64,000 bases of DNA from [Enterobacter] lignolyticus SCF1. Its GTDB lineage: Bacteria; Pseudomonadota; Gammaproteobacteria; Enterobacterales; Enterobacteriaceae. Where the stretch lies: NCBI RefSeq assembly GCF_000164865.1, contig NC_014618.1, positions 682,001 through 746,000 of the forward strand, in the 5' to 3' direction. Of the stretch, positions 51,068-61,758 are shown piece after piece. Each line of letters opens with the position of its first letter. The first letter of the stretch is position 1. Made by a program: the position numbers and the translations under genes. A model generated the notes under the pieces. The model made no database searches, was not told the origin of the DNA, and saw only the letters and a program-made list of their open reading frames with translations.

Positions 51068-51889
51068 ATGGGCGATATGCATTCGCTGCTGGTGGCGGCA
51101 ATACTGGGTGTTGTCGAAGGACTGACGGAGTTTTTACCGGTGTCCAGCACCGGGCACATGATCATCGTGGGCCACCTGCTGGGGTTCGAAGGGGAAACGG
51201 CCAAAACGTTTGAAGTAGTTATCCAGCTCGGGTCGATTCTGGCCGTGGTGGCGGTATTCTGGCGTCGTCTGTTTGGCCTTATCGGCATTCATTTTGGCCG
51301 TCCGCCGGTGCATGAGGGCGAAGGCAACGGCCGTCTGTCGCTCATCCATGTGCTGCTGGCGATGTTTCCGGCGGTGGTGCTGGGGCTGGTGCTTCACGAT
51401 GCCATCAAATCGCTGTTTAACCCGATAAACGTGATGTATGCCCTGGTGGTCGGCGGCGTGCTGCTGATCGCCGCGGAAGTGCTGAAGCCGAAAGTGCCGC
51501 GGGCGAAAGGGCTGGACGATATGACCTGGGGCCAGGCGTTTCTGATTGGCTGCTTCCAGTGTCTGGCGCTGTGGCCGGGTTTTTCCCGCTCAGGGGCGAC
51601 CATCGCGGGCGGGATGCTTCTCGGCGTCAGCCGCTATGCGGCGGCGGAGTTTTCGTTCCTGCTGGCGGTACCGATGATGATGGGCGCCACGGCGCTGGAT
51701 CTCTACAAGAGTATGGGGTTCCTGACCGCCGCCGACGTTCCGATGTTCGCCGTCGGTTTTATCACCGCGTTTATCGTGGCGCTGCTGGCGATTAAAACCT
51801 TCCTGCACATCATCAAACGCATCACCTTTATTCCGTTCGCCATCTATCGCTTCATCGTGGCGGCGGTGGTGTACGCGGTCTTTATGTAA
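51068..51889 (+). CDS. uppP: Undecaprenyl-diphosphatase UppP (BacA)
   Basis: UppP/BacA, 273 residues, an inner-membrane phosphatase that recycles the C55 lipid carrier for peptidoglycan and O-antigen synthesis. High expression gives bacitracin resistance. Motif 1 is [20 protein letters not shown] (Glu-rich active site near residues 14-33), and motif 2 is [17 protein letters not shown]. About eight membrane helices are evident. ATG 51068 (MGDMHSLL) matches E. coli. Its stop overlaps the stop of convergent cca by 8 bases. Confidence 0.97.
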   Translation: MGDMHSLLVAAILGVVEGLTEFLPVSSTGHMIIVGHLLGFEGETAKTFEVVIQLGSILAVVAVFWRRLFGLIGIHFGRPPVHEGEGNGRLSLIHVLLAMFPAVVLGLVLHDAIKSLFNPINVMYALVVGGVLLIAAEVLKPKVPRAKGLDDMTWGQAFLIGCFQCLALWPGFSRSGATIAGGMLLGVSRYAAAEFSFLLAVPMMMGATALDLYKSMGFLTAADVPMFAVGFITAFIVALLAIKTFLHIIKRITFIPFAIYRFIVAAVVYAVFM

Positions 51890-53120
51890 CCGGCGGACAG
51901 CGCTGGTCTTTCCATTGCGCGACGGCCTGAATGCGCCGTCGCGTAAGCTCCTCCCGCACCTCCGCGCCCTTAAACCCGGCGTCGATCACCGCTTTGGTCG
52001 GCACCGCTCTGGCAACTTCCCAGGCTTCGCGCAGCAATCGTCCCTGCGGGTAGTCACAGGCTTCAAAGCCGGTGCGTCCGCGTACGTCGGCTTCGCTGGT
52101 CAGCGCGATCTGCTCCACGCGCTGCGGCTTGCGCCAGGCGTCGATGGCATCAAACAGCTTCACGATGGTGGCCGGTTTGAGGATCGGAAAGGTGTGGATC
52201 AGATCGTGGAATTCGGCGACAAGCTTTGCCAGGTCGCGGATCTCATTGGGTACCCGCAGCCGCGCGCAGAGCTGCTCGACCAGCTTAACGCCCGCCGGGC
52301 CGTGGCCGTGATGGCGCGGCCAGAACGCTTTCGGCGTCAGCCCCTTGCCGAGGTCGTGACACAGCGTGGCGAAACGGACGTCGACCGCCGGTGACAGCAT
52401 CGCGGCCATAGTGAGGGTCATCAGCGTATGCACGCCGGTGTCGATTTCCGGGTGCCATTTCGCCGGCGCCGGTACGCCATACAGCGCGTCCACCTCCGGA
52501 AACAGCACCTTCAGCGCGCCGCAGTCGCGCAGCGTCTGAAAGTAGACCTGCGGGTTGCGGGTGGTGAGCGCGCTTTCGGTCTCTTTCCATACCCGCTCCG
52601 GCGTCAGGTGCGCCAGCTCTCCGGCGGCGGTCATGTCGCGCATTAGCGTCATCGTTTCGTCGGCGATGCGAAAGCTCAGATGGGCGTAGCGGGCGGCGAA
52701 GCGCGCCACGCGCAGCACGCGCAGCGGGTCTTCGCTGAAGGCGGGGGAGACATGGCGCAGCAGGCGGTTTTGCAGGTCGCGCTGGCCGCCGTAGGGGTCG
52801 ATTACCGTACCGTCATCGTCCTGGGCCAGGGCGTTGACGGTCAGGTCGCGGCGCAGCAGGTCCTGCTCCAGAGTGACGTCGGGGGCGGCATAGCAGGTAA
52901 AGCCGGTATAGCCAGAACCGGATTTCCGTTCGGTGCGGGCCAGCGCGTACTCTTCGTGGCTGTCCGGATGCAGGAATACGGGAAAATCGCGGCCTACCTG
53001 CTGGTAGCCCGCGTCGAGCATTTGCTGCGGCGTGGCGCCGACGACGACCCAATCTCTGTCTTTGACCGGCAGGCCTAACAACGCATCACGAACAGCACCA
53101 CCGACCAGAAAACGCTTCAC
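51882..53120 (-). CDS. cca: CCA-adding enzyme / multifunctional tRNA nucleotidyltransferase
   Basis: Cca, 412 residues, adds and repairs the 3' CCA of tRNAs without a template. The N-terminal nucleotidyltransferase has [23 protein letters not shown] (GGxVRD and the DxD pair DRDW) and [15 protein letters not shown]. The nucleotide-selection [16 protein letters not shown] helix follows. The HD domain ([10 protein letters not shown] and LCHDLGKGL) gives the phosphatase/phosphodiesterase activities of the gamma-proteobacterial enzyme. It is convergent with uppP, and the coding ends overlap by 8 bases. Confidence 0.97.
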   Translation of the reverse strand: MKRFLVGGAVRDALLGLPVKDRDWVVVGATPQQMLDAGYQQVGRDFPVFLHPDSHEEYALARTERKSGSGYTGFTCYAAPDVTLEQDLLRRDLTVNALAQDDDGTVIDPYGGQRDLQNRLLRHVSPAFSEDPLRVLRVARFAARYAHLSFRIADETMTLMRDMTAAGELAHLTPERVWKETESALTTRNPQVYFQTLRDCGALKVLFPEVDALYGVPAPAKWHPEIDTGVHTLMTLTMAAMLSPAVDVRFATLCHDLGKGLTPKAFWPRHHGHGPAGVKLVEQLCARLRVPNEIRDLAKLVAEFHDLIHTFPILKPATIVKLFDAIDAWRKPQRVEQIALTSEADVRGRTGFEACDYPQGRLLREAWEVARAVPTKAVIDAGFKGAEVREELTRRRIQAVAQWKDQRCPPVT

Positions 53121-53198
53121 GCCTCACTCCCTTTCACTTTTATAACCGCAAATAACTGCACGATGATACGAAAGTATAGGAGAGAAGGCGACGCGAAA

Positions 53199-53819
53199 TT
53201 AGTTCATCCAGCGGTCTTTGCGCTTGCGGCTCGGCACCAGATGCGGCAGCACCAGGCCCATAATCAGGCCGACGCCCAGCACGCCGCCGCCGTACATAAA
53301 CCACTGCATAATGATGGTGCGCTGTTTGTCGTCAAGCTGCAGGTTGGCGACGCTGACCTTTTTTTGCGCCACGATCAGCTCGTTTTTCAGCTTCTGATTT
53401 TCATCCTTCAGGCTGTTAATCACGCCGTCGCTCTGCGCGACCTTTTTCTGCATATCCGCCGTGCGCTGGTTCCAGGTGGCGTCGATATTGTTCAGCTTAT
53501 CGGTCAGGGTTTTGACCTGGTTTTCCAGATCCGGCACGCGGGTTTTCAGGCTTGGGGTGGTGCTCAGCTCTTTTAGCGGGATCCACGCGGTGCGGCCGCT
53601 GCTGTCGCGTACCTGACCGTACTGGCTGCCATCGTTGGTTTGCAGCAGGCTGACTTCTTCACCGGCGTTGACCGTGCCGACGAGGCGATAGTTATCGCCC
53701 GGACCGCTGCGTACCCAGGTATTCAGTTCGTCCGAAACGTAGCGTTTCTCTTCGGCGTGGGCCAGTCCGGAAACGCTAAGCGCAAGTAAAGTTAATCCAA
53801 TCAGTCGTAATTTAGGCAT
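53199..53819 (-). CDS. ygiM: SH3-domain membrane protein YgiM
   Basis: YgiM, 206 residues (TIGR04211 family). It has a signal peptide (MPKLRLIGLTLLALSVSGLA), a bacterial SH3 domain (VSDELNTWVRSGPGDNYRLV to IPLKELST), a coiled coil (TRVPDLENQVKTLTDKLNNI, KDENQKLKNELIVAQKK) and a C-terminal membrane helix (FMYGGGVLGVGLIMGLVLPH) with a basic tail. It is therefore an inner-membrane protein with a periplasmic SH3 head. Function is not established. The start at 53819 is chosen for the signal peptide. The frame is open to 53885. It is divergent from ygiF. Confidence 0.93.
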   Translation of the reverse strand: MPKLRLIGLTLLALSVSGLAHAEEKRYVSDELNTWVRSGPGDNYRLVGTVNAGEEVSLLQTNDGSQYGQVRDSSGRTAWIPLKELSTTPSLKTRVPDLENQVKTLTDKLNNIDATWNQRTADMQKKVAQSDGVINSLKDENQKLKNELIVAQKKVSVANLQLDDKQRTIIMQWFMYGGGVLGVGLIMGLVLPHLVPSRKRKDRWMN

Positions 53820-54024
53820 CAGGTCATCGTTATTGTCATAAAAGTGGAACGATAGTAGTGGCATCAGTCTGACGATGCCAGACATTCTACGGCAATCGGA
53901 ATCTTCCAGGAGGAGGAGGTCATTGCATGGTCGTTTGCCGCGAAATACACTCTACTGACAAAAAAGATGCGCGTAAGTTCGCGACAACCCGCATTCCCGT
54001 CAACGCAACCATAAGAAATCAGCG

Positions 54025-54939
54025 ATGGATCAGGAAATCGAATTAAAGTTTATCGTGCGGCACGACGGCGTTGAGACGCTACGCCAGCATCTCAACACCT
54101 TCTGCGCTGAGCATATTCCTCCCGCGCAGCTGCTTAATATCTATTACGAAACCGCCGACAGCTGGCTGCGCCGTCATGACATGGGGCTGCGCATCCGCGG
54201 CCACAACGGCCAGTATGAGATGACGATGAAAATCGCCGGTCGCGTGGTGGGCGGGCTGCATCAGCGCCCGGAATACAATATTGCGCTGGAAAAGCCGGAG
54301 CTGGCGCTGGAGAAGCTGCCAGCCGGGGTGTGGCCCGACGGCGCGCTGCCTGCCGGGCTCAGCGAGCAGGTCGGCCCGCTGTTCAGCACCGATTTCCACC
54401 GTGAAAAATGGCTGGTGCAGCAGGGCGAGAGCCGCATTGAAATCGCGCTGGATCTCGGCGAAGTGAAGGCGGGCGCGCATCATGAACCCATTTGCGAGCT
54501 GGAGCTTGAGCTGCTGAGCGGGCGCGTTGACGACGTGCTGGCGCTGTCGGCGCAGCTGCTGGATCTCGGCCTGCTGCGTCAGGGCAGTCTGAGCAAAGCG
54601 GCGCGGGGGTATCATCTGGCGCAGGGGAATACGGCGCGCCAGATTAAACCGTCGGCCCTCAGCGGCGATGATAACGCGGCGCTTGACGCGGCGCTGGCGC
54701 ACTGGCAGTACCACGAAGAGCTGTGGCTGCGCGGCAACGCGGCGGCTAAAGGGGAGGTCCTGCAGGCCGTAGAGGCAATTCAGGCCATTGCCGCCCGGCG
54801 CGATGCGCAGGCAGGCGAACGCTTCGCTCAGGTGCAGCAGCAGATAGCGGCGGCGGATGACGCCGCAACAATCGCCTTTAACCCGCAGGTCGCTCAGGCG
54901 AAGCTGCAGCTTACGACCTGGCTGGTATCAGGACACTAA
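54025..54939 (+). CDS. ygiF: Inorganic triphosphatase YgiF, shortened CHAD region
   Basis: A CYTH-domain triphosphatase. The start EIELKFIVRHDGVETLRQ holds the ExExK metal/phosphate motif. TMKIAGRVVGGLHQRPEYN and EPICELELELLSGR follow, then SKAARGYHLAQG. CYTH enzymes hydrolyse inorganic triphosphate. E. coli YgiF is 433 residues with a full C-terminal CHAD domain. Here the protein stops at 304 residues, right after KLQLTTWLVSGH, where E. coli continues for about 130 residues. The middle part of the CHAD region (AARRDAQAGERFAQVQQQIA) also diverges. glnE begins 18 bases later with normal spacing. The catalytic domain is intact, and CHAD function is probably lost. Confidence 0.9.
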   Translation: MDQEIELKFIVRHDGVETLRQHLNTFCAEHIPPAQLLNIYYETADSWLRRHDMGLRIRGHNGQYEMTMKIAGRVVGGLHQRPEYNIALEKPELALEKLPAGVWPDGALPAGLSEQVGPLFSTDFHREKWLVQQGESRIEIALDLGEVKAGAHHEPICELELELLSGRVDDVLALSAQLLDLGLLRQGSLSKAARGYHLAQGNTARQIKPSALSGDDNAALDAALAHWQYHEELWLRGNAAAKGEVLQAVEAIQAIAARRDAQAGERFAQVQQQIAAADDAATIAFNPQVAQAKLQLTTWLVSGH

Positions 54940-54957
54940 CGCATACGAGGCTTCCCG

Positions 54958-57798
54958 ATGACGCCGCTTTCTTCGCAGTTACAGCAGCACTGGCAGACGG
55001 TTGTTGAGCGCCTGCCCGACGATATTATACCGCACACGCTGAGCGCCGACGCGCAGGCGGTGCTGGTGTTTAGCGAATTTGTCCAGCACAGCCTCGCGGC
55101 CCATCCTGAATGGCTGGCGGCGCTGGAGAAAGCGCCGCCGCAGCCTGACGAATGGCGGCATTACGCCGCATGGCTGCAGGCGAAGCTTGCCGACGTCAGC
55201 GATGAAGCCAGCCTGATGCGCGAGCTGCGCCTGTTTCGCCGCCATATGATGGTGCGCATCGCCTGGTCGCAGGCGCTGGCGCTGCACCCGACCGAAAGCA
55301 GCCTGCAGCAGCTCAGCGAACTGGCGCAGACCCTGATTGTCGCCGCGCGCGACTGGCTGTACGACGCCTGCTGCCGGGAGTGGGGTACGCCCTGTAACGC
55401 CCACGGCGAAGCCCAGCCGCTGCTGATCCTCGGTATGGGCAAGCTGGGCGGCGGCGAGCTTAACTTCTCCTCCGATATCGACCTGATTTTCGCCTGGCCC
55501 GAGCATGGCTCAACCCAGGGCGGGCGTCGCGAGCTGGATAACGCGCAGTTTTTTACCCGCATGGGCCAGCGGCTGATCAAAGTGCTCGACCAGCCCACCA
55601 TGGACGGCTTCGTCTATCGCGTGGATATGCGCCTGCGTCCCTTCGGCGACAGCGGTCCGCTGGTGCTGAGCTTTGCGGCGCTGGAGGATTACTACCAGGA
55701 GCAGGGGCGCGACTGGGAGCGCTACGCGATGGTGAAAGCGAGGATCATGGGCGACAACGACGGCGCTTATGCGGGAGAGCTGCGGGCGATGCTGCGGCCG
55801 TTCGTGTTCCGCCGCTATATCGACTTCAGCGTGATCCAGTCGCTGCGCAGCATGAAGGGGATGATCGCCCGTGAGGTGCGCCGCCGCGGCCTGAAGGACA
55901 ATATCAAGCTTGGCGCGGGCGGTATTCGCGAAATTGAGTTTATCGTGCAGGTCTTCCAGCTGATCCGCGGCGGGCGCGAGCCGTCGCTGCAGGGGCGTTC
56001 GCTGCTGCCGACGCTGGAGGCCATCGACGCGCTGCGCCTGCTGCCGGAAGGCGACGCCGGGCACCTGCGCGAAGCGTACCTGTTCCTGCGCCGCCTGGAA
56101 AACCTGCTGCAAAGCATCAACGACGAGCAGACGCAGACCCTGCCGGAGGACGCGCTGAACCGCGCGCGCCTGGCGTGGGGCATGGGGTTTGCCGACTGGG
56201 CGGGCATGTATGAGCGCCTCACCGCGCAGATGGCGCAGGTGCGGCGGATTTTCGACGAGCTTATCGGCGATGACGACGACGCCTCGCAGGATGAGCAGCT
56301 CTCTGAAAACTGGCGCGAGCTGTGGCAGGACGCGCTGCAGGAAGACGATACCACGCCGGTGCTGGCGCATCTGACCGATGACGCGCGTCGCCAGGTGCTC
56401 TCGCTGGTGGCCGAATTTCGTAAAGAGCTGGATAAACGCACCATCGGGCCGCGCGGCCGTCAGGTGCTGGATTTCCTGATGCCGCACCTGCTCTGCGAGG
56501 TGTGCAGCCGCGACGATGCGCCGGTGCCGCTGGCGCGCATCATGCCGCTGCTGACCGGCATCATCACCCGCACCACCTACCTTGAGCTGCTGAGCGAATT
56601 TCCGGGGGCGTTAAAGCACCTGATTCGCCTGTGCGCCGCATCGCCGATGGTGGCGAGCCAGCTTGCGCGTTACCCGCTGCTGCTGGATGAACTGCTCGAC
56701 CCGAACACGCTCTATCAGCCGACGGCGATGGACGCCTATCGGGACGAGCTGCGCCAGTACCTGCTGCGCGTGCCGGAAGAAGATGAAGAGCAGCAGCTGG
56801 AAGCGCTGCGCCAGTTTAAGCAGGCGCAGCTGCTGCGTGTGGCGGCGGCAGATATCGCCGGAACGCTGCCGGTCATGAAAGTGAGCGATCACTTAACCTG
56901 GCTTGCGGAGGCGATCATCGACGCGGTGGTGCAGCTGGCGTGGACTCAGATGGTGGCCCGCTACGGGCAGCCGCGCCACCTCGGCGAGCGCCAGGGGTGC
57001 GGGTTCGCGGTGGTCGGCTACGGCAAGCTCGGCGGCTGGGAGCTGGGCTACAGCTCGGACTTGGATCTGGTGTTTTTGCACGACTGTCCGGCGGACGTCA
57101 TGACCGACGGCGAGCGGGAGATCGACGGCCGCCAGTTTTACCTGCGCCTGGCGCAGCGCATCATTCATCTGTTCAGCACCCGAACATCCTCGGGCATCCT
57201 GTACGAAGTGGACGCTCGCTTACGTCCCTCCGGCGCGGCCGGTATGCTGGTGACGACCGCCGATGCGTTTGCTGATTATCAGCAGCACGAAGCATGGACC
57301 TGGGAGCATCAGGCGCTGGTGCGCGCCCGCGTGGTGTACGGCGATCCGCAGCTGCACACCCAGTTCGACGCGATTCGCCGCGACATCATGACTCTCCCCC
57401 GCGACGGCGGCAAGCTGCAGACCGACGTCCGGGAGATGCGCGAGAAAATGCGCGCGCATCTCGGCAATAAGCACCGGGACCGCTTTGACATTAAGGCCGA
57501 TGAAGGCGGGATCACCGATATTGAGTTCATCACCCAGTATCTGGTGCTGCGCTACGCGCACGAGAAGCCGAAGCTGATTCGCTGGTCGGATAACGTGCGC
57601 ATTCTCGAGCTGCTGGCGCAAAACGACATTATGGACGAGCAGGAGGCTCAGACGCTGACCCGCGCCTACACGACGCTTCGCGACGCGCTGCACCACCTGG
57701 CGCTGCAGGAGGAGGCCGGGCACGTGCCGCCTGACGCCTTCAGCGCGGAACGCCAGCACGTGACGGCGAGCTGGCGGAAGTGGCTGGTTACGCCCTGA
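54958..57798 (+). CDS. glnE: Glutamine synthetase adenylyltransferase GlnE
   Basis: GlnE, 946 residues, the bifunctional enzyme that adenylylates glutamine synthetase to lower its activity and removes AMP again, controlled by PII and glutamine. It has two nucleotidyltransferase domains. The N-terminal (deadenylylating) one has [21 protein letters not shown]. The C-terminal (adenylylating) one has [20 protein letters not shown]. Each shows the GxxxGG...SDxDL motif. Between them lie [20 protein letters not shown] and [11 protein letters not shown]. It follows the shortened ygiF gene after 18 bases and precedes hldE. Confidence 0.98.
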   Translation: MTPLSSQLQQHWQTVVERLPDDIIPHTLSADAQAVLVFSEFVQHSLAAHPEWLAALEKAPPQPDEWRHYAAWLQAKLADVSDEASLMRELRLFRRHMMVRIAWSQALALHPTESSLQQLSELAQTLIVAARDWLYDACCREWGTPCNAHGEAQPLLILGMGKLGGGELNFSSDIDLIFAWPEHGSTQGGRRELDNAQFFTRMGQRLIKVLDQPTMDGFVYRVDMRLRPFGDSGPLVLSFAALEDYYQEQGRDWERYAMVKARIMGDNDGAYAGELRAMLRPFVFRRYIDFSVIQSLRSMKGMIAREVRRRGLKDNIKLGAGGIREIEFIVQVFQLIRGGREPSLQGRSLLPTLEAIDALRLLPEGDAGHLREAYLFLRRLENLLQSINDEQTQTLPEDALNRARLAWGMGFADWAGMYERLTAQMAQVRRIFDELIGDDDDASQDEQLSENWRELWQDALQEDDTTPVLAHLTDDARRQVLSLVAEFRKELDKRTIGPRGRQVLDFLMPHLLCEVCSRDDAPVPLARIMPLLTGIITRTTYLELLSEFPGALKHLIRLCAASPMVASQLARYPLLLDELLDPNTLYQPTAMDAYRDELRQYLLRVPEEDEEQQLEALRQFKQAQLLRVAAADIAGTLPVMKVSDHLTWLAEAIIDAVVQLAWTQMVARYGQPRHLGERQGCGFAVVGYGKLGGWELGYSSDLDLVFLHDCPADVMTDGEREIDGRQFYLRLAQRIIHLFSTRTSSGILYEVDARLRPSGAAGMLVTTADAFADYQQHEAWTWEHQALVRARVVYGDPQLHTQFDAIRRDIMTLPRDGGKLQTDVREMREKMRAHLGNKHRDRFDIKADEGGITDIEFITQYLVLRYAHEKPKLIRWSDNVRILELLAQNDIMDEQEAQTLTRAYTTLRDALHHLALQEEAGHVPPDAFSAERQHVTASWRKWLVTP

Positions 57799-57845
57799 AA
57801 TGTGCTATTATCGCGCGCAATTGATGAATCTTTCTGGAGTCAGGA

Positions 57846-59279
57846 ATGAAAGTTACGCTGCCAGCGTTTGAACGTGCGGGTGTCATGGTTGTCGGTGATG
57901 TGATGCTGGATCGCTACTGGTACGGTCCGACCAGCCGCATTTCGCCGGAAGCGCCCGTCCCGGTCGTCAAAGTGGATACCATTGAAGAACGCCCTGGCGG
58001 CGCGGCCAACGTGGCGATGAACATCGCTTCGCTTGGCGCGCACTCCCGTCTGGTCGGTCTGACCGGTATTGACGACGCCGCGCGCGCGCTCAGCAAAGCG
58101 CTGGCGGACGTCAACGTGAAGTGTGACTTTGTTTCCGTGCCGACGCACCCGACCATCACCAAGCTGCGCGTGCTGTCGCGCAACCAGCAGCTGATTCGTC
58201 TGGATTTCGAAGAGGGCTTTGCGGGCGTTGACCCGCAGCCGATGCATGAGCGCATTCAGCAGGCGCTGGGCCACATTGGCGCGCTGGTGCTGTCCGATTA
58301 CGCCAAAGGCGCGCTGACCAGCGTGCAGACTATGATCCAGCTGGCGCGCAACGCGGGCGTCCCGGTACTGATCGACCCGAAAGGCACCGATTTTGAGCGC
58401 TATCGCGGCGCGACGTTGCTGACCCCGAACCTGTCTGAATTTGAAGCGGTCGCCGGGAAGTGCAAAGACGAAGCGGAAATCGTCGAGCGCGGCATGAAGG
58501 TGATTGCCGATTACGACCTTTCCGCGCTGCTGGTGACCCGCTCAGAGCAGGGGATGACGCTGCTGCAGCCGGGGAAAGCGGCGCTGCATATGCCGACGCA
58601 GGCGCAGGAGGTGTATGACGTCACCGGCGCCGGCGATACGGTGATCGGCGTGCTGGCCGCCACTCTTGCGGCGGGCAACAGCCTGGAAGAAGCCTGCTAC
58701 TTCGCAAACGCGGCGGCGGGCGTAGTGGTGGGCAAGCTGGGGACGTCGACCGTTTCGCCCATCGAGCTGGAAAACGCGGTGCGTGGTCGCGCCGATACCG
58801 GCTTTGGCGTGATGAGCGAAGAGGAGCTCAAACAGGCGGTGCTGGCGGCGCGTAAGCGCGGCGAGAAGGTGGTGATGACCAACGGCGTGTTCGATATTCT
58901 GCATGCCGGACACGTCTCGTACCTCGCCAATGCGCGCAGGCTGGGAGACCGGCTGATCGTCGCGGTCAACAGCGATGCTTCCACGAAACGCCTCAAGGGC
59001 GAAACCCGTCCGGTGAACCCGCTAGAGCAGCGGATGATCGTGCTCGGGGCGCTGGAGTCCGTCGACTGGGTGGTCTCCTTTGAGGAGGATACCCCGCAGC
59101 GGCTGATCGCCGGGATCCTGCCGGACCTGCTGGTAAAAGGCGGCGACTATAAGCCGGAAGATATCGCGGGCAGCAAAGAGGTGTGGGCCAACGGCGGCGA
59201 GGTGATGGTGCTGAACTTTGAGGACGGTTGCTCAACCACCAACATCATTAAGCGTATTCAGAAGGATAGCGGCAAGTAA
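57846..59279 (+). CDS. hldE: Bifunctional heptose kinase/adenylyltransferase HldE
   Basis: HldE (RfaE), 477 residues, makes ADP-heptose for LPS inner core. Residues 1-318 are the ribokinase-type D-glycero-beta-D-manno-heptose-7-phosphate kinase ([55 protein letters not shown] with the catalytic Asp). Residues 344-477 are the nucleotidyltransferase ([20 protein letters not shown] with the HxGH motif, and [14 protein letters not shown]). A bidirectional terminator follows. ADP-heptose is also the ALPK1 ligand precursor in hosts. Confidence 0.98.
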   Translation: MKVTLPAFERAGVMVVGDVMLDRYWYGPTSRISPEAPVPVVKVDTIEERPGGAANVAMNIASLGAHSRLVGLTGIDDAARALSKALADVNVKCDFVSVPTHPTITKLRVLSRNQQLIRLDFEEGFAGVDPQPMHERIQQALGHIGALVLSDYAKGALTSVQTMIQLARNAGVPVLIDPKGTDFERYRGATLLTPNLSEFEAVAGKCKDEAEIVERGMKVIADYDLSALLVTRSEQGMTLLQPGKAALHMPTQAQEVYDVTGAGDTVIGVLAATLAAGNSLEEACYFANAAAGVVVGKLGTSTVSPIELENAVRGRADTGFGVMSEEELKQAVLAARKRGEKVVMTNGVFDILHAGHVSYLANARRLGDRLIVAVNSDASTKRLKGETRPVNPLEQRMIVLGALESVDWVVSFEEDTPQRLIAGILPDLLVKGGDYKPEDIAGSKEVWANGGEVMVLNFEDGCSTTNIIKRIQKDSGK

Positions 59280-59300
59280 TTTGCCGGTCATGCTGGATGT

Positions 59301-59329
59301 AAAAAACGGGCCAACTGGCCCGTTTTTTT
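59301..59329. terminator. Bidirectional terminator between hldE and ubiK
   Basis: ACGGGCC-AAC-TGGCCCGT flanked by an A-run and a run of seven T, serving the convergent hldE and ubiK transcripts. The last bases abut the ubiK stop. Confidence 0.92.
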
Positions 59330-59618
59330 ATGGCTGCTCGTCAACAGGCGGAATGGCCGGTGCAGCGGTCGCCTGGCTCTGACGGCTTTCCAGCTCGCTC
59401 AGACGCTGCTCGAGCAGCGCCAGCTTTTCACGGGTGCGCAGCAGCACCTGCGTCTGCACGTCAAACTCTTCGCGGCTCACCAGATCAAGACGGGTCAGCT
59501 GAGACTGCAGCACCTGACGGATTTTTTTCTCCACATCGTCTCCGAAGTCGCGAAGGCCTTTCGGCATCGACTCGTGGACCTGGCGTGCAATCTGCTCAAT
59601 TTTCTTCGGGTCAATCAT
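59328..59618 (-). CDS. ubiK: Ubiquinone biosynthesis accessory factor UbiK
   Basis: UbiK (YqiC), 96 residues, a membrane-associated accessory factor that links UbiJ to the soluble Ubi complex in aerobic ubiquinone synthesis. The sequence [20 protein letters not shown] is followed by a long coiled coil ([29 protein letters not shown]) and a Pro-rich end (IPPVDEQP). The length and layout match E. coli. It is convergent with hldE. Its start lies upstream of the divergent ribB riboswitch region. Confidence 0.93.
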   Translation of the reverse strand: MIDPKKIEQIARQVHESMPKGLRDFGDDVEKKIRQVLQSQLTRLDLVSREEFDVQTQVLLRTREKLALLEQRLSELESRQSQATAAPAIPPVDEQP

Positions 59619-59751
59619 TATCGTTTCTCTGATCTGCTCGTTTTACCGATTATTGTAGTGCCTTATGTACAGGCGATAAACCAGAAATGTTTGAAGTTCG
59701 TACCATTACGGCCATTGCCGGAGATAGTCATTAGCGTTATAGTTATCTCGC

Positions 59752-59898
59752 TTATTCTCAGGGCGGGGCGAAATTCCCCACCGGCGGTAAATCAGCGAAC
59801 GCTGAAAGCCCGCGAGCGCTTTGGGTTTCGACTCAAAGGTCAGCAGATCCGGTGAAATTCCGGGGCCGACGGTTAAAGTCCGGATGGGAGAGAGTAAC
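59752..59898 (+). promoter_or_regulatory. FMN riboswitch (RFN element) of ribB
   Basis: The conserved RFN sequence is plain: AGGGCGGGGCGAAATTCCCC, ACCGGCGGTAAAT, then AAAGCCCGCGAGCG, GGTCAGCAGATCCGGTGAAA, TTCCGGGGCCGACGG and TTAAAGTCCGGATGGGAGAG. These form the six-helix junction that binds FMN. When FMN is abundant, ribB expression is shut off. The ribB start lies about 108 bases downstream. Confidence 0.97.
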
Positions 59899-59937
59899 GA
59901 TTCAGTCGGGCAACGGCCCGCTCGCGTTATTTTTTTG
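59893..59937 (+). terminator. Riboswitch expression platform (attenuator)
   Basis: AGTAACG, overlapping the end of the aptamer, can pair with CGTTATT, enclosing CGGGC-AAC-GGCCCG, and a run of seven T follows. The overlap with the 3' side of the aptamer suggests that folding of the aptamer decides whether this stem forms. Confidence 0.65.
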
Positions 59938-60005
59938 CCGCGTTAGCGGCGCTCCTAAGACTGCCCTGATTCTGGTAACCATAATGTTAATGAGGTTTTT
60001 TTACC

Positions 60006-60659
60006 ATGAATCAGACGCTACTTTCCTCTTTTGGCACTGCTTTTGAACGTGTAGAACATGCATTAGACGCGCTGCGCGAAGGCCGCGGCGTGATGGTGCT
60101 TGACGATGAAAACCGTGAAAACGAAGGCGATATGGTTTTCGCCGCCGAAAATATGACCGTTGAACAAATGGCGCTGACCATTCGTCACGGCAGCGGCATC
60201 GTGTGCCTGTGTATCACCGAAGACCGCCGCAAGCAGCTTGAGCTGCCGATGATGGTGGAAAACAACACCAGCGCGTTCGGAACAGGTTTCACTGTAACGA
60301 TTGAGGCTGCCCACGGTGTGACTACCGGTGTTTCCGCGGCTGACCGTATCACCACGGTACGCGCCGCTATCGCCGATGGCGCGAAGCCGTCAGACCTGCA
60401 CCGTCCTGGCCACGTTTTCCCGCTGCGCGCGCAGGCGGGCGGTGTGCTGACCCGCGGCGGCCACACGGAAGCGACCATCGATCTGGTGACCCTGGCGGGC
60501 TTTAAGCCGGCGGGCGTGCTGTGCGAGCTGACCAACGACGACGGTACTATGGCGCGTGCGCCGGAGTGCATCGCGTTTGCCCGTCAGCACAATATGCCGG
60601 TGGTGACGATTGAAGACCTGGTGGCCTACCGCCAAAAGCATGAACGTAAGGCCAGCTGA
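60006..60659 (+). CDS. ribB: 3,4-dihydroxy-2-butanone-4-phosphate synthase RibB
   Basis: RibB, 217 residues, makes the four-carbon unit of riboflavin from ribulose 5-phosphate with loss of formate. Motifs are [20 protein letters not shown] (acidic metal/substrate loop), [37 protein letters not shown] and [16 protein letters not shown]. No GTP cyclohydrolase II domain is attached, as in other enterobacteria. It is under an FMN riboswitch. A terminator follows before the convergent fimbrial cluster. Confidence 0.98.
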   Translation: MNQTLLSSFGTAFERVEHALDALREGRGVMVLDDENRENEGDMVFAAENMTVEQMALTIRHGSGIVCLCITEDRRKQLELPMMVENNTSAFGTGFTVTIEAAHGVTTGVSAADRITTVRAAIADGAKPSDLHRPGHVFPLRAQAGGVLTRGGHTEATIDLVTLAGFKPAGVLCELTNDDGTMARAPECIAFARQHNMPVVTIEDLVAYRQKHERKAS

Positions 60660-60677
60660 GTCATGCTGTCAGTCACG

Positions 60678-60702
60678 AAAGCCGGGGAATCCCGGCTTTT
60701 TT
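60678..60702. terminator. Terminator between ribB and the fimbrial cluster
   Basis: AAAGCCGGG-GAAT-CCCGGCTTTTTT, a 7-9 bp stem with a T-run on the plus side and A on the minus side, probably serves both convergent transcripts. Confidence 0.9.
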
Positions 60703-60706
60703 GTGG

Positions 60707-61756
60707 CTAGTGATAGTTAATTTTGACGATCAGGTCTTTGCTGAAGGGTCCCATGGTGAGCGCGGCTCCGGGTTTTTTGGTCAGTTCGGCAATGTAGTCA
60801 TGGGTCACTGTCGTCGCCCCTTGCCCCGGGATGTAGGTGGTGAATGTCTGATACTGGTTGTATTCGATATCCCCTCCCGCTGTTTGATCGCTTATCCGCA
60901 TGAGCAGCCCATTGCCCATTTCCAGATGCGTATTGTCATATAGCGTGTCATCAGTATAGAAACTGGTGGCGACGTCAAACTGTTCGGTACAGTTGGCGGT
61001 GGCGTCTTTAATGGTCGATACGCTAAACGCCGCTTTGGCGGGCTGGGTTGGGATGGAATTCTCAAAAACCTGCCCGAAGTTAACGATCTGGTTATCCGGG
61101 TAAATGCGGATATCGACACTGCAATCGAGAAAATGGACGTTGTCCAGCCCGTCAATGTAGTAGCGCAGGTTTTTGGCGCTCGGGATAAGGTTAGCCCCTC
61201 CTGCGCCGTCAAACTGCAGGACGTTGACCTTGCCAAAGCTCCACGTCATATCTGCCGGCGGAAACGTTTTGAGCTTGACGTAGAGGCGAAAGCGGGCATT
61301 AAAGGTAATGCTTTTTTGTAGTGTGCTGCCATTACAAACCGGGTTATGGTAAATACCATCATAATAAGGTTCATATTTATCCAGGCAGGCGTGGCTGTCG
61401 ATACCTTCGCCATTGATCTCATGATCGACGCCAGCATAGGTGACGCCGAAGGTTAAATACGGGTTATTAAGGATGTCGTCGCTGTTGAACGCCGACAGCT
61501 TGATCCAGGCAAAAATGTCTTCGGTCTGATTACTCTGGCTCCAGCCTGAAGCGTTATCACAATAAACCGTGACGTTGATATCCGGGCTTTCCCAGATTTT
61601 TTGTCCAGGCGTCGCATTGGCCGGAACGGTAAATGTCGGTAGCGTGGCCGTCATGGAAGTGGCGCCGCCTTTGTTGTTTTGATAGCAATCGACAGCAAAC
61701 GCCGAAGCGTGAAAAAAGACGCACAATACCGCCAGCAGGCGAATGAAATTCAGCAT
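60707..61756 (-). CDS. yqiI: Fimbrial adhesin-like protein (YqiI type)
   Basis: A 349-residue exported protein with a signal peptide (MLNFIRLLAVLCVFFHASAF). The N-terminal half would be the adhesin domain (ATPGQKIWESPDINVTVYCD, then DHEINGEGIDSHACL and YHNPVCNGSTLQKS with Cys pairs). The C-terminal pilin-like domain (YPDNQIVNFGQVFENSIPTQ, ATANCTEQFDVATSFY) ends GPFSKDLIVKINYH, the conserved penultimate Tyr region recognised by the chaperone. The place next to ribB and beside the chaperone and usher corresponds to E. coli yqiGHI. The receptor is unknown. Confidence 0.82.
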   Translation of the reverse strand: MLNFIRLLAVLCVFFHASAFAVDCYQNNKGGATSMTATLPTFTVPANATPGQKIWESPDINVTVYCDNASGWSQSNQTEDIFAWIKLSAFNSDDILNNPYLTFGVTYAGVDHEINGEGIDSHACLDKYEPYYDGIYHNPVCNGSTLQKSITFNARFRLYVKLKTFPPADMTWSFGKVNVLQFDGAGGANLIPSAKNLRYYIDGLDNVHFLDCSVDIRIYPDNQIVNFGQVFENSIPTQPAKAAFSVSTIKDATANCTEQFDVATSFYTDDTLYDNTHLEMGNGLLMRISDQTAGGDIEYNQYQTFTTYIPGQGATTVTHDYIAELTKKPGAALTMGPFSKDLIVKINYH

Positions 61757-61758
61757 GG

